Assembly (NCBI GenBank): GCA_965223835.1
Contig: CBDCXQ010000001.1
Span: 4,154,001 to 4,218,000 of the forward strand
Length of the DNA: 64,000 nt
DNA from: CAVYXZ01 sp965223835
Lineage (GTDB): Bacteria > Chloroflexota > Anaerolineae > Aggregatilineales > Phototrophicaceae
Direction: 5' to 3'
Below are positions 42,788 to 52,167 of the stretch, one piece after another (the stretch's first letter is position 1; every line of letters begins with the position of its first letter). The notes under the pieces were generated by a model. It made no database searches and was not told where the DNA came from. It saw nothing but the letters and a program-made list of their open reading frames with translations. The position numbers were made by a program, and so were the translations under genes.

Positions 42788-43699
42788 TTATTGAATAGAG
42801 GCAAAAACATCGCATCCCAGCATTTCAACCACCATATCCCGAAATGCTGTCACTGCTGGGGACATCCACTTTTCTCGATGCCAGATTAACCAGATCGGCA
42901 TCGTCAATTCGTTACCTAACCAATCCAGTGATACGATTTCGCCCCGCTGCATCTCCTCCTGGATGACAGCAACCGGGAAAAGCGCGACACCGGTTCCCAT
43001 TTTAGTGTAGCGCTTCAGGGTATCATAGTCGTTAAACTCAATATCGGGACTTATGCGTATCTGATGCTGATCGAGGATTTGGTCAAATACGTTACGCAAA
43101 GGACACGAATGTGCCATGAATAAGATGGTATGGTATGGAAGTTCTGAAAGCTCGAGGCGGCCACTCTGAGCTAAGGGATGTGCGGCTGAGCAGGCGAGTA
43201 ACAGGGTTTCATCCATCAACTTAATGAAATCGACCGTATCTGGCAGCACCTGACGGTAGACCAGCCCCATGTCGAATTCACCCTGCGTAACGGCTTGGAC
43301 CAGGTCTTGATTAAGAACACTTGCCATAATACGTAAGTTAACTGCCGGAAATTGATGTTTGTAAGCTTCAATTATCGGCGGCAGATGATAGCTCATCAAT
43401 GAACCTGATGCGGCAATCAGCAAATCGCCGACTGGCTCAGCAGCGCTATTAACAATAACTGATCGGGCCTCACCTTCGATGCGAATCAGATGTTCAGCAT
43501 AGGATAGAAGCCGTTCGCCTGCAGTGGTCAATGTAATTTTCTTACCCAGGCGATCAAACAACGGTACACCCAGTTCCTGTTCAAGAATCTGAATGTGCGT
43601 AGTAATTGTCGGTTGGGCATAATTCAAATCGACCGCCGCCTGACTGAAGCTCAGCGATTGGGCTACTGCATAAAACGTCACAAGCTGTTTGATCTCCAT
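42788..43699 (-). CDS. LysR-family transcriptional regulator
   Basis: 303 residues: winged HTH at 1-60 (MEIKQLVTFYAVAQSLSFSQAAVDLNYAQPTITTHIQILEQELGVPLFDR) and a periplasmic-binding-like effector domain (90-295, DLLIAASGSLMSYHLPPIIEAYKHQFPAVNLRIMA). Divergent from a methyltransferase gene 122 bp away, the usual place of a LysR target; ATAC-A-GTAT at 43733-43741 in the gap is a possible half of a T-N11-A box. Start ATG 43699 is set by the family N-terminus; its ribosome site is weak. Effector unknown. Confidence 0.92.
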   Translation of the reverse strand: MEIKQLVTFYAVAQSLSFSQAAVDLNYAQPTITTHIQILEQELGVPLFDRLGKKITLTTAGERLLSYAEHLIRIEGEARSVIVNSAAEPVGDLLIAASGSLMSYHLPPIIEAYKHQFPAVNLRIMASVLNQDLVQAVTQGEFDMGLVYRQVLPDTVDFIKLMDETLLLACSAAHPLAQSGRLELSELPYHTILFMAHSCPLRNVFDQILDQHQIRISPDIEFNDYDTLKRYTKMGTGVALFPVAVIQEEMQRGEIVSLDWLGNELTMPIWLIWHREKWMSPAVTAFRDMVVEMLGCDVFASIQ

Positions 43700-43821
43700 C
43701 GGCTCAACACACCCGTTATTGAAATCTTTAATACAGTATATCAAGGATTTCTGTTGGACATTCGCCAGGCAACCCCCTACAGTGATGGCAATGCAAGTAG
43801 CAATTATGACGAGGAAATCTT

Positions 43822-44613
43822 ATGGACAGCATATTACAATTTGACGAAGCCGAATCACAACGAATCGTCCGTTTATATTCCACACCCGACGTCATTGGGC
43901 AACGGCAACAAACACTCGATCTACTACAGTTACAACCCGGCGAACGTGTCCTTGATGTTGGCGTTGGCCCCGGATTACTGGCTCAAGAAATGGCACAGGT
44001 AGTAGGCAACGGCGGCGAGGTGCAAGGTATTGATATTAGTGACAGTATGCTGGCGATTGCGCGGCAGCATTGTGCTGATTTCCTGAACGTGAGGGTTCGC
44101 CGGTCAGATGCCCATACCCTACCATTTCAGGATGATAAATTTGATGTTGCGGTTGCGACTCAAGTCTACGAATATGTCCCTGATATTGACAGGGCGCTTG
44201 GTGAATTATTTCGCGTCTTGAAGCCAGGCGGGCGCGTACTGATTCTCGACACAGACTGGGATTCCAGTGTGTGGCATACGACGGATCGTGAACGGATGCA
44301 CCGAATCATTGATGCCTGGAACACCCATTGCCCGCATCCGTTTCTGGCCCGCACACTGGCTCAACGTCTGACAAATGCAGGTTTCGAAGTTGGAACACAA
44401 ACGGCGATTCCGATTATCAATCCAACCTATGATCAGGATACCTATAGTTTTCTAGCCATCAATTTGATCGCGGATTATGTTGAAAGAAAAACCAACATCA
44501 GCCCAGAGGAGATCAATGCCTGGGTTGATGAATTACATATGCTAGGCAAAGCTGGACAATACTTCTTTAGTATTAATCGATATGTTGTCATTGCTCACAA
44601 ACCGGCGATTTAA
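43822..44613 (+). CDS. Class I SAM-dependent methyltransferase
   Basis: 263 residues with motif I VLDVGVGPGLLAQEMA (residues 40-55), motif II acidic end DISDSMLAIAR, motif post-I DAHTLPFQDDKFDVAVATQVYEYVPD and motif III FRVLKPGGRVLILDTDWDS. Resembles UbiE/arsenite-methyltransferase-like small-molecule methylases, but the arsenite Cys set is not present. Transcribed divergently from the LysR gene, which may control it. Overlaps the Uma2 gene by 4 bp in convergent orientation, so the two transcripts overlap at the ends. Confidence 0.88.
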   Translation: MDSILQFDEAESQRIVRLYSTPDVIGQRQQTLDLLQLQPGERVLDVGVGPGLLAQEMAQVVGNGGEVQGIDISDSMLAIARQHCADFLNVRVRRSDAHTLPFQDDKFDVAVATQVYEYVPDIDRALGELFRVLKPGGRVLILDTDWDSSVWHTTDRERMHRIIDAWNTHCPHPFLARTLAQRLTNAGFEVGTQTAIPIINPTYDQDTYSFLAINLIADYVERKTNISPEEINAWVDELHMLGKAGQYFFSINRYVVIAHKPAI

Positions 44614-45191
44614 TTTTCGGACTCAAACGACATTTTTTCATAGACATCGGCCAGTGCCAGCGTCGCATCAACCGAGGCGAGTTGCAGGCTGGCACCCAGA
44701 CCTGTTGCGTTGGTAAGAATCCATGTGCCATCGTCCTGCCGTAGATAACGTTCAATACGGGGATGATCCTGGGCGATCAGTACATATTCACGCAGCGAGT
44801 CAAGCTGCTGGTAATGGTGAAATTTCTCGCCCCGATCATAGGCTTCGGTGGAAGGCGAGAGAATTTCGATAATCAATATCGGATTTAGTAATGAATCAAA
44901 ACCACTTTCTGTAAACTGCGCTTCGCCACACACCACGCTGATGTCAGGGTAGGTATATAAACCAATCAGTCCAATTTTGAGGCGCATATCACTGGGAAAC
45001 ATTTCACAGGGGCCGCCACGCAACTGAGCACCTAAATTCAGCGTCGTAGACATATAAATGCGATTGTGCGCCCGACTCGCCCCACTCATCGCACAAATCT
45101 GACCGTTCAGGAATTCATGTTTAGTCTTGCTGGCCCGCTCAAATTCCAGATATTCGGCTTCGGTCATGGCTTGTTTGGGCAGTGCGGACAT
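44610..45191 (-). CDS. Uma2-family (DUF820) putative endonuclease
   Basis: 193 residues of the PD-(D/E)xK-type Uma2 family. Typical order: MTEAEYLEFERASKTKHEFLNGQICAMSGASRAHN (first acidic residue region), PSDMRLKIG, YTYPDISVVCGEAQ (PD motif), PILIIEILSPSTEAYDRGEKFHHYQQLDSLREYVLI with the E-x-S motif and helix, and the final YEKM. Function of the very numerous Uma2 proteins in Chloroflexota and cyanobacteria is unsettled; nuclease activity is inferred. Starts at ATG 45191 or the Met eight codons in. Confidence 0.88.
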   Translation of the reverse strand: MSALPKQAMTEAEYLEFERASKTKHEFLNGQICAMSGASRAHNRIYMSTTLNLGAQLRGGPCEMFPSDMRLKIGLIGLYTYPDISVVCGEAQFTESGFDSLLNPILIIEILSPSTEAYDRGEKFHHYQQLDSLREYVLIAQDHPRIERYLRQDDGTWILTNATGLGASLQLASVDATLALADVYEKMSFESEN

Positions 45192-45241
45192 AGCAATCCC
45201 TCACCTATTCATATCAATCTCAGTATAGCACAGGCATCTCT

Positions 45242-46162
45242 TTATCTAGCCAGCCAGTCGATGATCGCCAGCAATCCGGCCAGATTACGTTGAAACTCGC
45301 TATCGGTTACGGTCAGCAACTCCACATCGGCCGACGGAATCCCCAGGCCATCAACCCAGGAGGCGGCGGTTCCGGTCACTTTGTAGGCCGAAAACGCTTG
45401 CCCGTGAGTATATCCTGTTGCCTGCCCCAGAATTTGAGACATCTCCGCCGAGCCATGATCGACTTCACACTCGCCAGCGAACACCCCGCCCGCTGCGCTG
45501 TGATAAAACAGGACGGTTTCCGGGCGCGTGTTCTGGATAAACGCTGACAACGCCCGCGTCTCCGGTTCAGAAAATGGCTCTGGTCCAGCATCAACCGGCT
45601 GGTTGCGCCACACCGCATCCCGCGACCACTCGCACCCCCAGTTACGATTGAGGTCAACGCCGTTGGCATTAAACCGTCCGGCTTCCGTTTGGCCTCGGAT
45701 TAACCCGTCAGGATTGGCGACAGGAACCAGCAATAGCGAGAATTCAGGTGGCAGTATTTGCGAATTATCTTCGAAGTAAGCGATCAGTTCATTGACCAGC
45801 CTAACTGTATTCGCTTCCCAACCACCGTGAATCCCACCCACCACCATCACGGTTCGCGGACCATTCCCCACCCGGCGTGCAATAATCCCGCGCCCCGCCA
45901 CCGAATGACCGACCAGCAACGTGCTGGCTGGCAAAGTCGCCGTAGCGATGGGCGTGAGCGCTGGCTCCAAAAAAGCCGGGGCTAAAGTCGATGTCGGCAG
46001 CGCCGGATCGCGGGTGGCAACGACACGCGGCGGATTGGTGGGGCGCAGTTCTTGAACGAAAACTGGCGGCACTGTGAGAGTCGCTACAGCAGTCGGTGGC
46101 CCTAAAGTCGTCTGGCAGCCAGCAGTCAGGAACGGTATGATAATGAACAGGAATATAATCAT
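45242..46162 (-). CDS. Lipoprotein zinc carboxypeptidase, M14 family
   Basis: 306 residues with lipoprotein signal MIIFLFIIIPFLTAGC (lipobox LTAGC) and a Thr/Pro-rich tether, then an M14 peptidase domain: zinc ligands in VVGGIHGGWEANTVRLVNEL (His and Glu of HxxE) and in VLFYHSAAGGVFAG (third His), plus VPVANPDGLIRGQTEAGRFNANGVDLNRNWGCEW with the substrate-binding NxR pair. Likely trims cell-wall peptides or imported peptides outside the membrane. ATG 46162 chosen over TTG 46174 because GGAAA is 5 nt upstream. Divergent from a lipoprotein gene across 31 bp. Confidence 0.88.
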   Translation of the reverse strand: MIIFLFIIIPFLTAGCQTTLGPPTAVATLTVPPVFVQELRPTNPPRVVATRDPALPTSTLAPAFLEPALTPIATATLPASTLLVGHSVAGRGIIARRVGNGPRTVMVVGGIHGGWEANTVRLVNELIAYFEDNSQILPPEFSLLLVPVANPDGLIRGQTEAGRFNANGVDLNRNWGCEWSRDAVWRNQPVDAGPEPFSEPETRALSAFIQNTRPETVLFYHSAAGGVFAGECEVDHGSAEMSQILGQATGYTHGQAFSAYKVTGTAASWVDGLGIPSADVELLTVTDSEFQRNLAGLLAIIDWLAR

Positions 46163-46193
46163 GCACATTTCCAATGGTGGGAGACGAACGGTG

Positions 46194-47255
46194 ATGTCAA
46201 AAGCATTTCATGCGTTCATTATTATAATCGCAATTTTATTTGCCGCCTGTAGCCCCGAATCTCAGGTTGCAGAATTGCCCACTCTGGCAGTCCTGCCCAG
46301 CTTGACGCCCAGTTTAACCCCCACCCTGACCCCAACACCTACAAATACACTGACGCCGACCCCAACGAATACGCCAACCGCGACGGCAACCTTCACGCCC
46401 ACCTTGTCCGCAACGCCGACCGTTACGCATACGGCAACCGTCACGAGTACGTCAACCGTGACACCCACCAATACGCAAACACCGACAGCGACAGCGACTT
46501 TCACCCCGGTGCCAACCAATACGCCGGACACGCCGCAGATCACGTCATTCACCGCCAGTTCGAATACCGCAGCGCCAGGCGCGTCGGTCACATTGCGCTG
46601 GGTCTCCGCGTCCGATTCGGCCCGTATTGATCAATTGAATCAACAGGGCGCAGTCATCAATTCGTTTTCGGTAACACCATCGGGTGAACTACCGGTTGCG
46701 ATTCCGGCAGGTTCGGGGCGTCTGGTCGTCTACCGTCTGGTTGCCATACGCGGCGGTGAACAAGCGCAGCAGTCGATCCCCATCACCATCTCCTGTGCTA
46801 CACCCTGGTTCTTTGGTAATGAACTCGCCCCACCGAACAGCGGTTGTCCAACAACAGTTGGTTCAGTTGGCGACGGTAAATTCCAGCCCTTCCAGCGCGG
46901 CTTCATGATCTACGTAGATGCCAATGGTGTCAACACAGTTTATGGCCTGCAAAACGATGGCAACCGCTACATCAGTTACGTGAGCGGGTGGGATGGAACC
47001 GGTTTCCCGGAATATGGTGAGCCGCCGAACAGTTCGCTGATTAAGCCCCGTGAACAATTCCGCTGGGCATTCCTGGAAACGCTGGCTCCGGTGGGCACGT
47101 GGGAGAGTGCGATTGGCTGGGGCACAGCCGAAATCAATCGCGATAGTCGCACGATTCAATTTGAAGAGAATGGCGCATTTTATATCGACGGGCCAAACAA
47201 CGCCGTATTCCGTTTTTCCGGCGGCAGTTCCGGCACCTGGACCCGTTTGCGCTAA
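46194..47255 (+). CDS. Thr/Pro-rich surface lipoprotein
   Basis: 353 residues. Lipobox FAAC after a hydrophobic N-terminus (MSKAFHAFIIIIAILFAACSPES), then about 75 residues of TPT/TNTPT repeats (46300-46520), a common extended surface linker in Chloroflexota, then a beta-sandwich (PQITSFTASSNTAAPGASVTLRWVSASD, about 120-205), and a C-terminal domain of 150 residues with WFFGNELAPPNSGCP and repeats of Tyr/Trp-containing strands. Probably an exposed binding protein; ligand unknown. Divergent from the M14 lipoprotein. ATG 46194 has GGGAG about 11 nt upstream. The reading frame extends further 5' but that part lacks a signal. Confidence 0.8.
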   Translation: MSKAFHAFIIIIAILFAACSPESQVAELPTLAVLPSLTPSLTPTLTPTPTNTLTPTPTNTPTATATFTPTLSATPTVTHTATVTSTSTVTPTNTQTPTATATFTPVPTNTPDTPQITSFTASSNTAAPGASVTLRWVSASDSARIDQLNQQGAVINSFSVTPSGELPVAIPAGSGRLVVYRLVAIRGGEQAQQSIPITISCATPWFFGNELAPPNSGCPTTVGSVGDGKFQPFQRGFMIYVDANGVNTVYGLQNDGNRYISYVSGWDGTGFPEYGEPPNSSLIKPREQFRWAFLETLAPVGTWESAIGWGTAEINRDSRTIQFEENGAFYIDGPNNAVFRFSGGSSGTWTRLR

Positions 47256-47298
47256 GGACGGTGCAGCCATCACCACCCAGCCGCTCATCGATACGACC

Positions 47299-47850
47299 TT
47301 GATACTATTCGCGGGTATGCCCGGCAGCGGCAAGACTACCCTGGCGCGGATGGTGGCCCAGGCAATGCGTGTGCCCAGCTTCGCCAAAGACCGGGCACAG
47401 CGTCTGCTGCGCGATCATCATCTGGCAGCGGCAAACACTGGGGACGGCTATTATGTTATTTTAGATATGGCCGATGAACAACTCAGCCTGGGCCTTAGCG
47501 TCATTCTGGACGCGACCTTCCCATTAGACCATTTCCGGCAGGTCGCCAGTGAAATCGCGGCCCGTTACCATGCGAAATTTTGCCCGATCTATTGTTACTG
47601 CTCCGATGATCGGGAGTGGATGGAGCGCATGAAGGACCGTGTCCACTATGTACCGGGTTGGAAACCGGTCGGTTGGAGTGATGTGCTGCGGATGCGCGAG
47701 TATTATCAACCCTGGGATGACAACGCGCTCATCATTGATTCGCTGAATCCACCGGATGAAAATTTTCAACTGGTAAAAGACGCAATCTTGAACGCGACCC
47801 ACAAAACTTATGTGCCACATCAACCGCAGGACCCGCTCCATCCGCTTTAG
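47299..47850 (+). CDS. P-loop AAA/zeta-like small-molecule kinase
   Basis: Small kinase-like P-loop protein: MILFAGMPGSGKTTLARMVAQAMRVPSFAKDRAQRLLRD (Walker A) and ILDATFPLDHFRQVASEIAARYHAKFCPIYCYCSDDREWMERM (Walker B-like Asp, lid Arg), as in the HipA-unrelated AAA_33 group of gluconate/polynucleotide-kinase-like proteins. The start is uncertain: the frame is open 5' through the end of the preceding gene, but the first canonical codon after it is TTG 47299, which gives the typical short family N-terminus; an ATG at 47170 would overlap the previous gene by 86 bp. No ribosome site is visible, so coupling is likely. Substrate unknown. Confidence 0.75.
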   Translation: MILFAGMPGSGKTTLARMVAQAMRVPSFAKDRAQRLLRDHHLAAANTGDGYYVILDMADEQLSLGLSVILDATFPLDHFRQVASEIAARYHAKFCPIYCYCSDDREWMERMKDRVHYVPGWKPVGWSDVLRMREYYQPWDDNALIIDSLNPPDENFQLVKDAILNATHKTYVPHQPQDPLHPL

Positions 47851-47958
47851 GTCGGTGCAACCCTGATCTTACATCATGCGTACACGCTGTTCAGGTATAA
47901 TAGGTCAGATAGACGCTTTCTGAACACTGGTCGGGGACGTGATTTTGAAGGATTCAAT

Positions 47959-48678
47959 GTGCGTTATCTATTATTGATCGCTCTAATCTTGATGGCAGCG
48001 GGCTGCACCGGAGCATCAACTGAAGAAGCCCCGCTTGATCCCATTGAACTGGTGACAGAAGCGGCAGAAAATATCCGCGAGACTGATACCTTTCGGATGA
48101 GTGTCGAGCGATCAGGGGCATCGTACTTTGTACCGACTGATCTGGGCAATGTCGATTTTCGCCGGGCCGTCGCACAGTATGTGGCACCCAATATCCTCCA
48201 GGCATCTGTTCGCTTGATTGCAGCGGGCTTGCCGGCTGATGTTGATGTGTTTTCAAGGGGCGACGATCAATGGTATCGCCATGCAATCCTGACCGCCAAC
48301 ACCTGGTTTAATGCGCCATTCGCCGTTGGGTTCAACCCGGAAACCTTGATTTCGGAAGATACCGGCTTTCAGACCGCGTTGAATTCACTGATTGACCTGA
48401 CATATGAAGGTCAGGAAAATCTTGAAGATGGTACGGCAGTGTACCACCTCAGCGGTACGGCGCGCGGTGAAGATATTTCGGCACTCATGGCGAATCTTGT
48501 CGAAACAACCGGTGAGGTACTGGTTGATGTGTTTATCGATCAAGCGCTAATGATTCCGGTGCGGTTTGTCATCGTGCAACCAGATACAATTACCGACGAA
48601 GACCCGGAACCCACCACCTGGGTGGTTGACGTGTATGACATTAACAGCGAACCTGAACTGGACGAACCGACTTCGTGA
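47959..48678 (+). CDS. LppX/LprA/F/G-like lipoprotein
   Basis: 239 residues: GTG start 47959 after GAAGGA, signal with lipobox AAGC (MRYLLLIALILMAAGCTG), then the single half-barrel fold of LppX/LprG proteins: DPIELVTEAAENIRETDTFRMSVERSG at the start, internal repeats ending in acidic turns and a final ITDEDPEPTTWVVDVYDI. In mycobacteria LprG binds triacylglycerol/lipoglycans and is encoded in one operon with the MFS exporter P55. Here the next gene is a 14-TM MFS transporter overlapping by 4 bp (GTGA), giving the same pair. Lipid carriage is inferred from this. Confidence 0.8.
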   Translation: MRYLLLIALILMAAGCTGASTEEAPLDPIELVTEAAENIRETDTFRMSVERSGASYFVPTDLGNVDFRRAVAQYVAPNILQASVRLIAAGLPADVDVFSRGDDQWYRHAILTANTWFNAPFAVGFNPETLISEDTGFQTALNSLIDLTYEGQENLEDGTAVYHLSGTARGEDISALMANLVETTGEVLVDVFIDQALMIPVRFVIVQPDTITDEDPEPTTWVVDVYDINSEPELDEPTS

Positions 48679-50363
48679 CAAACCAGAGCCGTACCTCTGT
48701 TAACCCCTGGCTGGTGCTGGCGGTCATGTGTGTGCCCGTATTTATCGGCGCACTTGATCTCACAATTGTCTCCGCCTTTTTGCCAGAACTCATCATCGAA
48801 CTCGAACTGCCGCTACAAACTGCGCTGGATGATGCGGCGTGGATTCTCAGTGGCTATCTGCTGGCATATACCGTCAGTATGACGTTTATGGGCCGCGTGA
48901 GTGATCTCATCGGACGCCGTTCGGTGTATGTAGTCTGTCTGGTCATCTTCTTGATCGGGTCGGTCCTGGTAGCAACTGCCCACCAAGCGCCAACCCAGTT
49001 CGCCTATTCCATCTATCGCCGCCTGGGAGAACGCCCCGATATTTCGTATGTGAACTTGCAAATGATTATTCTGGGGCGAATCGTGCAGGCGTTGGGTGCC
49101 GGCGCACTGGTGCCAGTCAGTCTGGCCCTGGTGGGCGATATGTTCCCCCCAGCGCGCCGCGCCCGTCCGTTGGGCCTGGTCGCCGCAGTTGATACCCTCG
49201 GTTGGGTCCTGGGCCATTTGTACGGTGGCTTGCTGGTGCATCACTTCAGCATCTACGGCGCAACCTATCGCAGTTTCACCGATTCGCTGGGCCTCAACTG
49301 GCCGGCACCGGCATGGCAAACGCTATTCTGGATTAATGTACCGATCACCCTGGTGACAATTGCACTGGTCCTGTGGGCACTACGCAACATGCCACAGCAG
49401 CGGGTTTCTGGTCGCTTCGATTTTGTCGGCACAGCCCTGATTATTGGCATGCTGGTGGCCTTAAACATTGGCCTGGGCGGCAATGTGGATGCCGCGACGA
49501 CCGCCAGCAGTTTCGAGGATCTATCACCATTACCGCCCTATTTTGGCCCCATGATGGTGCTGGCAGCCCTGTTCCTCGCTGGCTTTATACTGGTGGAGCG
49601 GCGGGTGCGCGACCCGCTGATTAATCTGCACATGTTCCGCAGGCGCAATTTGTCCGCTGGCGCACTGGTGAATCTCTTTGTCGGATTCTGTCTGGTGGTC
49701 GGTCTGGTCAGCGTACCGATTCTGGTTAACGTACGCCAGGAAGATGCCAGTACACTCTCGCAGGCTGCGTTACAGGTCGGGTTGCTGCTCTCCACCCTCA
49801 CCATCCCGATGGCGTTGGCTGCGGTCCCCGGCGGTTGGCTGACCGATCGCGTTGGCTATCGCACGACGACCCTTGTTGGCCTGGGGTTAGCGATCATCGG
49901 CTTCCTCGCCGTTTGGCAAACCTGGCATATCGATGTGAGCGATGTCGTTATTGCCATCGAGATGGCAGTGATTGGCGTCGGTCTGGGCCTAACATTTTCG
50001 CCCATCAGCGCGGCGGTGATCAATAGTGCCAGAGAAAATGAGCGTGGCGTGGCGTCGGCTCTGGTAATTATTCTACGCTTGATCGGCATGACGGTGAGCG
50101 TATCGGCGTTGACAACGCTGTCACTCAACCGCGTGAACGGACTGGCAGCGCTGGCCGTTGGCGGCAGCACAGCCGTTGACCCGCTACAAGCGGTTGAAAT
50201 CTACGCGACGATTACGGTGCAGGTGCTGGCGGAATTGGGCCTCATCGGGGCCATCATCAGTGGCATCGCCCTCATCCCGGCCTTTCTGCTCCAGCGCGGT
50301 GATCCAACATTCACCGACACCACTGCAGCAACCGGCGAACTCACACCAGTCAGTGGCGATTAA
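48675..50363 (+). CDS. DHA2-type 14-TM MFS transporter (P55-like)
   Basis: 562-residue drug:H+ antiporter-2-type MFS protein with about 14 membrane helices, starting GTG 48675 inside the stop of the LprG-like gene. Motifs: DLTIVSAFLPELIIEL in helix 1, GRVSDLIGRRSVYVV loop 2-3 with the conserved RxGRR-like signature, ALGAGALVPVSLALVGDMFPPARRARPLGLV, and a second-half PGGWLTDRVGYR copy of the loop. Coupled translation with the lipoprotein suggests joint lipid or glycolipid export as in LprG-P55; a drug-efflux role is the alternative. The loop from 85-110 is unusually long and hydrophilic. Confidence 0.88.
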   Translation: MTNQSRTSVNPWLVLAVMCVPVFIGALDLTIVSAFLPELIIELELPLQTALDDAAWILSGYLLAYTVSMTFMGRVSDLIGRRSVYVVCLVIFLIGSVLVATAHQAPTQFAYSIYRRLGERPDISYVNLQMIILGRIVQALGAGALVPVSLALVGDMFPPARRARPLGLVAAVDTLGWVLGHLYGGLLVHHFSIYGATYRSFTDSLGLNWPAPAWQTLFWINVPITLVTIALVLWALRNMPQQRVSGRFDFVGTALIIGMLVALNIGLGGNVDAATTASSFEDLSPLPPYFGPMMVLAALFLAGFILVERRVRDPLINLHMFRRRNLSAGALVNLFVGFCLVVGLVSVPILVNVRQEDASTLSQAALQVGLLLSTLTIPMALAAVPGGWLTDRVGYRTTTLVGLGLAIIGFLAVWQTWHIDVSDVVIAIEMAVIGVGLGLTFSPISAAVINSARENERGVASALVIILRLIGMTVSVSALTTLSLNRVNGLAALAVGGSTAVDPLQAVEIYATITVQVLAELGLIGAIISGIALIPAFLLQRGDPTFTDTTAATGELTPVSGD

Positions 50364-50440
50364 ATTCACATTCGTGCGCCTGATATTCAATTGGTTATAA
50401 TCAGCGTCCCTATACAACCTATTTGTTGAAAAGCAGATGC

Positions 50441-51574
50441 ATGACCACGATTACAAAGATTGAGTGGGCCGTACTTGAGGGTCAACGGCCCCGCCACGCC
50501 GGGAGCAATGCTCGCCTGGGCGATCATGGCCTGACGCAGCGAGATCCAATTGCCCGCATCACCACCTCTGACGGCACCACTGGCTTTGGCTATAGCCGGA
50601 TCACCCGTGACCAGGCGCACAACTTGCTCGGCAAGTCCGCCCTTGATTTAATCAATGTTGAACAGGGTGTGTCGGCCTCTGGCTTATCACTGGACTTCGC
50701 GTTGTGGGATTGGCTGGGGCAACAGACCAATCAGCCAGTCTATACATTGGCGGCTCAATTTTACGGTGTTACGCTTAAAGTACAACAAACCGCACCCTGC
50801 TACGATACAACCCTGTATTTTGATGACCTGAATCTGGAAGCAGATGAGGCAGCCGTTCAACTACTCATTGATGAAACCCGGGCTGGTTATGCGCGGGGTC
50901 ATCGAGCATTTAAGATTAAGGTCGGGCGCGGCGCACTCCACATGCCCCTGCAAGCTGGAACCAATCGGGACATCGCGATCATTCAGGGCATCCGCGCAGC
51001 ATTTGGCCCCGACATCACGCTAATGATTGATGCCAACAATGGCTACAATTACAATCTCACGCTGGAAGTGCTGTCAGCGACTGCCGATAGCAACTTGCTC
51101 TGGCTGGAAGAAGCTTTCCATGAAGACGCCGAACTTTACCGCCATTTACGTGACTGGCAAGAAGCCGAAGGACTCAATGTGCTGATTGCTGATGGCGAAG
51201 GCCGGGCCGACCCCCGACTGTTGGATTGGGCGGAACAAGGCTTGATAAACGTGGTGCAGTATGATCTGCGCGACATCGGCTTCACGCGCTGGTTACACCT
51301 CGGCAAACAGCTTGATGCCTGGTTTGTGAAATCTGCGCCGCATAATTATGGCAGCAACTTCGGCAACTATGCCGCCTGTCATCTGGCGGGTGTGATCGGT
51401 AATTTCGCCTTTGTCGAATGGGACCAAGCCGATACCAATGGCTTAGTGGCACCCGGTTACTCTTTGCATGACGGTGAAATGACCATCCCAGCAACGCCGG
51501 GCTGGGGTCTACATCTGGACGATGCCATCTTCACGGCGGCGGTACAACAAGGTGGCTTCAGCATCAGCTCGTGA
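50441..51574 (+). CDS. Enolase-superfamily enzyme (mandelate racemase/muconate lactonizing type)
   Basis: 377 residues. N-terminal capping domain then a (beta/alpha)7 barrel with the KxK motif HRAFKIKVG (residue about 155), metal ligands in LMIDANNGYN, LWLEEAFHED (Glu) and the region VLIADGE, and a C-terminal catalytic area GSNFGNYAACHLAG. The set fits the MR/MLE group that abstracts a proton alpha to a carboxylate, often acting as acid-sugar dehydratase or epimerase. ATG 50441 starts MTTITKIEWAVLEG, as in the family. Monocistronic; no ligand gene around to set the substrate. Confidence 0.87.
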   Translation: MTTITKIEWAVLEGQRPRHAGSNARLGDHGLTQRDPIARITTSDGTTGFGYSRITRDQAHNLLGKSALDLINVEQGVSASGLSLDFALWDWLGQQTNQPVYTLAAQFYGVTLKVQQTAPCYDTTLYFDDLNLEADEAAVQLLIDETRAGYARGHRAFKIKVGRGALHMPLQAGTNRDIAIIQGIRAAFGPDITLMIDANNGYNYNLTLEVLSATADSNLLWLEEAFHEDAELYRHLRDWQEAEGLNVLIADGEGRADPRLLDWAEQGLINVVQYDLRDIGFTRWLHLGKQLDAWFVKSAPHNYGSNFGNYAACHLAGVIGNFAFVEWDQADTNGLVAPGYSLHDGEMTIPATPGWGLHLDDAIFTAAVQQGGFSISS

Positions 51575-51595
51575 AGTCAGAACGGGGCTGCCCCC

Positions 51596-51997
51596 TCACG
51601 ACGAGGGACCGCGAACAAAGTCCAGCGCCTCATTTATAGTGGGGAAGAACTTGACTTTATGACTCATCTCCAGGAACTCGAAATACTCCTGGGTGCGGTC
51701 AAAGTAAGGGTTGTCGTTGTTCATGATATGGATTAAAAAACATACTTCGGGCCGTGACAGATAACGCTTCACCCGAATACTATAGTCAGTATTCAACGAC
51801 CAGGTGGTTGGTTGCACCAGTGCATCGGGGATCATAGCCCCGGTCAGATCAAGGATTAAGTACGCCGGAATCGCCCCCGCCGCGCCGTCCAATATCGCCA
51901 GGAATTGCGGGTCGGATTCAGCAATATCCAGATAGCCGCGAATCTCAATCAGGTAAATTTGTTGTCGATTGTCCAACCATTTCCCAATAAATTCCAT
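51596..51997 (-). CDS. Conserved hypothetical protein, STAS/SpoIIAA-like
   Basis: 133 residues with an alternating strand/helix pattern resembling SpoIIAA-like proteins: IYLIEIRGYLDIAESDPQFLAILDGA, AYLILDLTGAMIPDAL, ICFLIHIMNN and a last helix INEALDFVRG. The phosphorylatable Ser of STAS domains is not clearly present. Related proteins of about 130 residues are common in Chloroflexota and uncharacterised. Convergent with the enolase-family gene (21 bp apart). Confidence 0.6.
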   Translation of the reverse strand: MEFIGKWLDNRQQIYLIEIRGYLDIAESDPQFLAILDGAAGAIPAYLILDLTGAMIPDALVQPTTWSLNTDYSIRVKRYLSRPEVCFLIHIMNNDNPYFDRTQEYFEFLEMSHKVKFFPTINEALDFVRGPSS

Positions 51998-52167
51998 CCG
52001 TCACTCGCCGGATACCAATAATGGTCAAATGGGCAGACACAATATACCGATTCAGATAATATTTCACAAGAACTCGTCAACACCTCAATCATATTGTTTA
52101 AGACACAACCCGCATGCCGAACAGCAACACATCGACCGGGCGGCTGTGATGGGTTATCTAAACGTCA

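Noticed and set aside
46300..46520. Repetitive ACGCCGACC-type DNA as a CRISPR or tandem satellite
   Set aside because: It is in frame and encodes a TPT/TNTPT linker of a lipoprotein; there are no spacers of constant length.
47050..47298. Longer start of the P-loop kinase
   Set aside because: Would overlap the preceding lipoprotein gene by up to 205 bp, and the extra residues look like out-of-frame translation.
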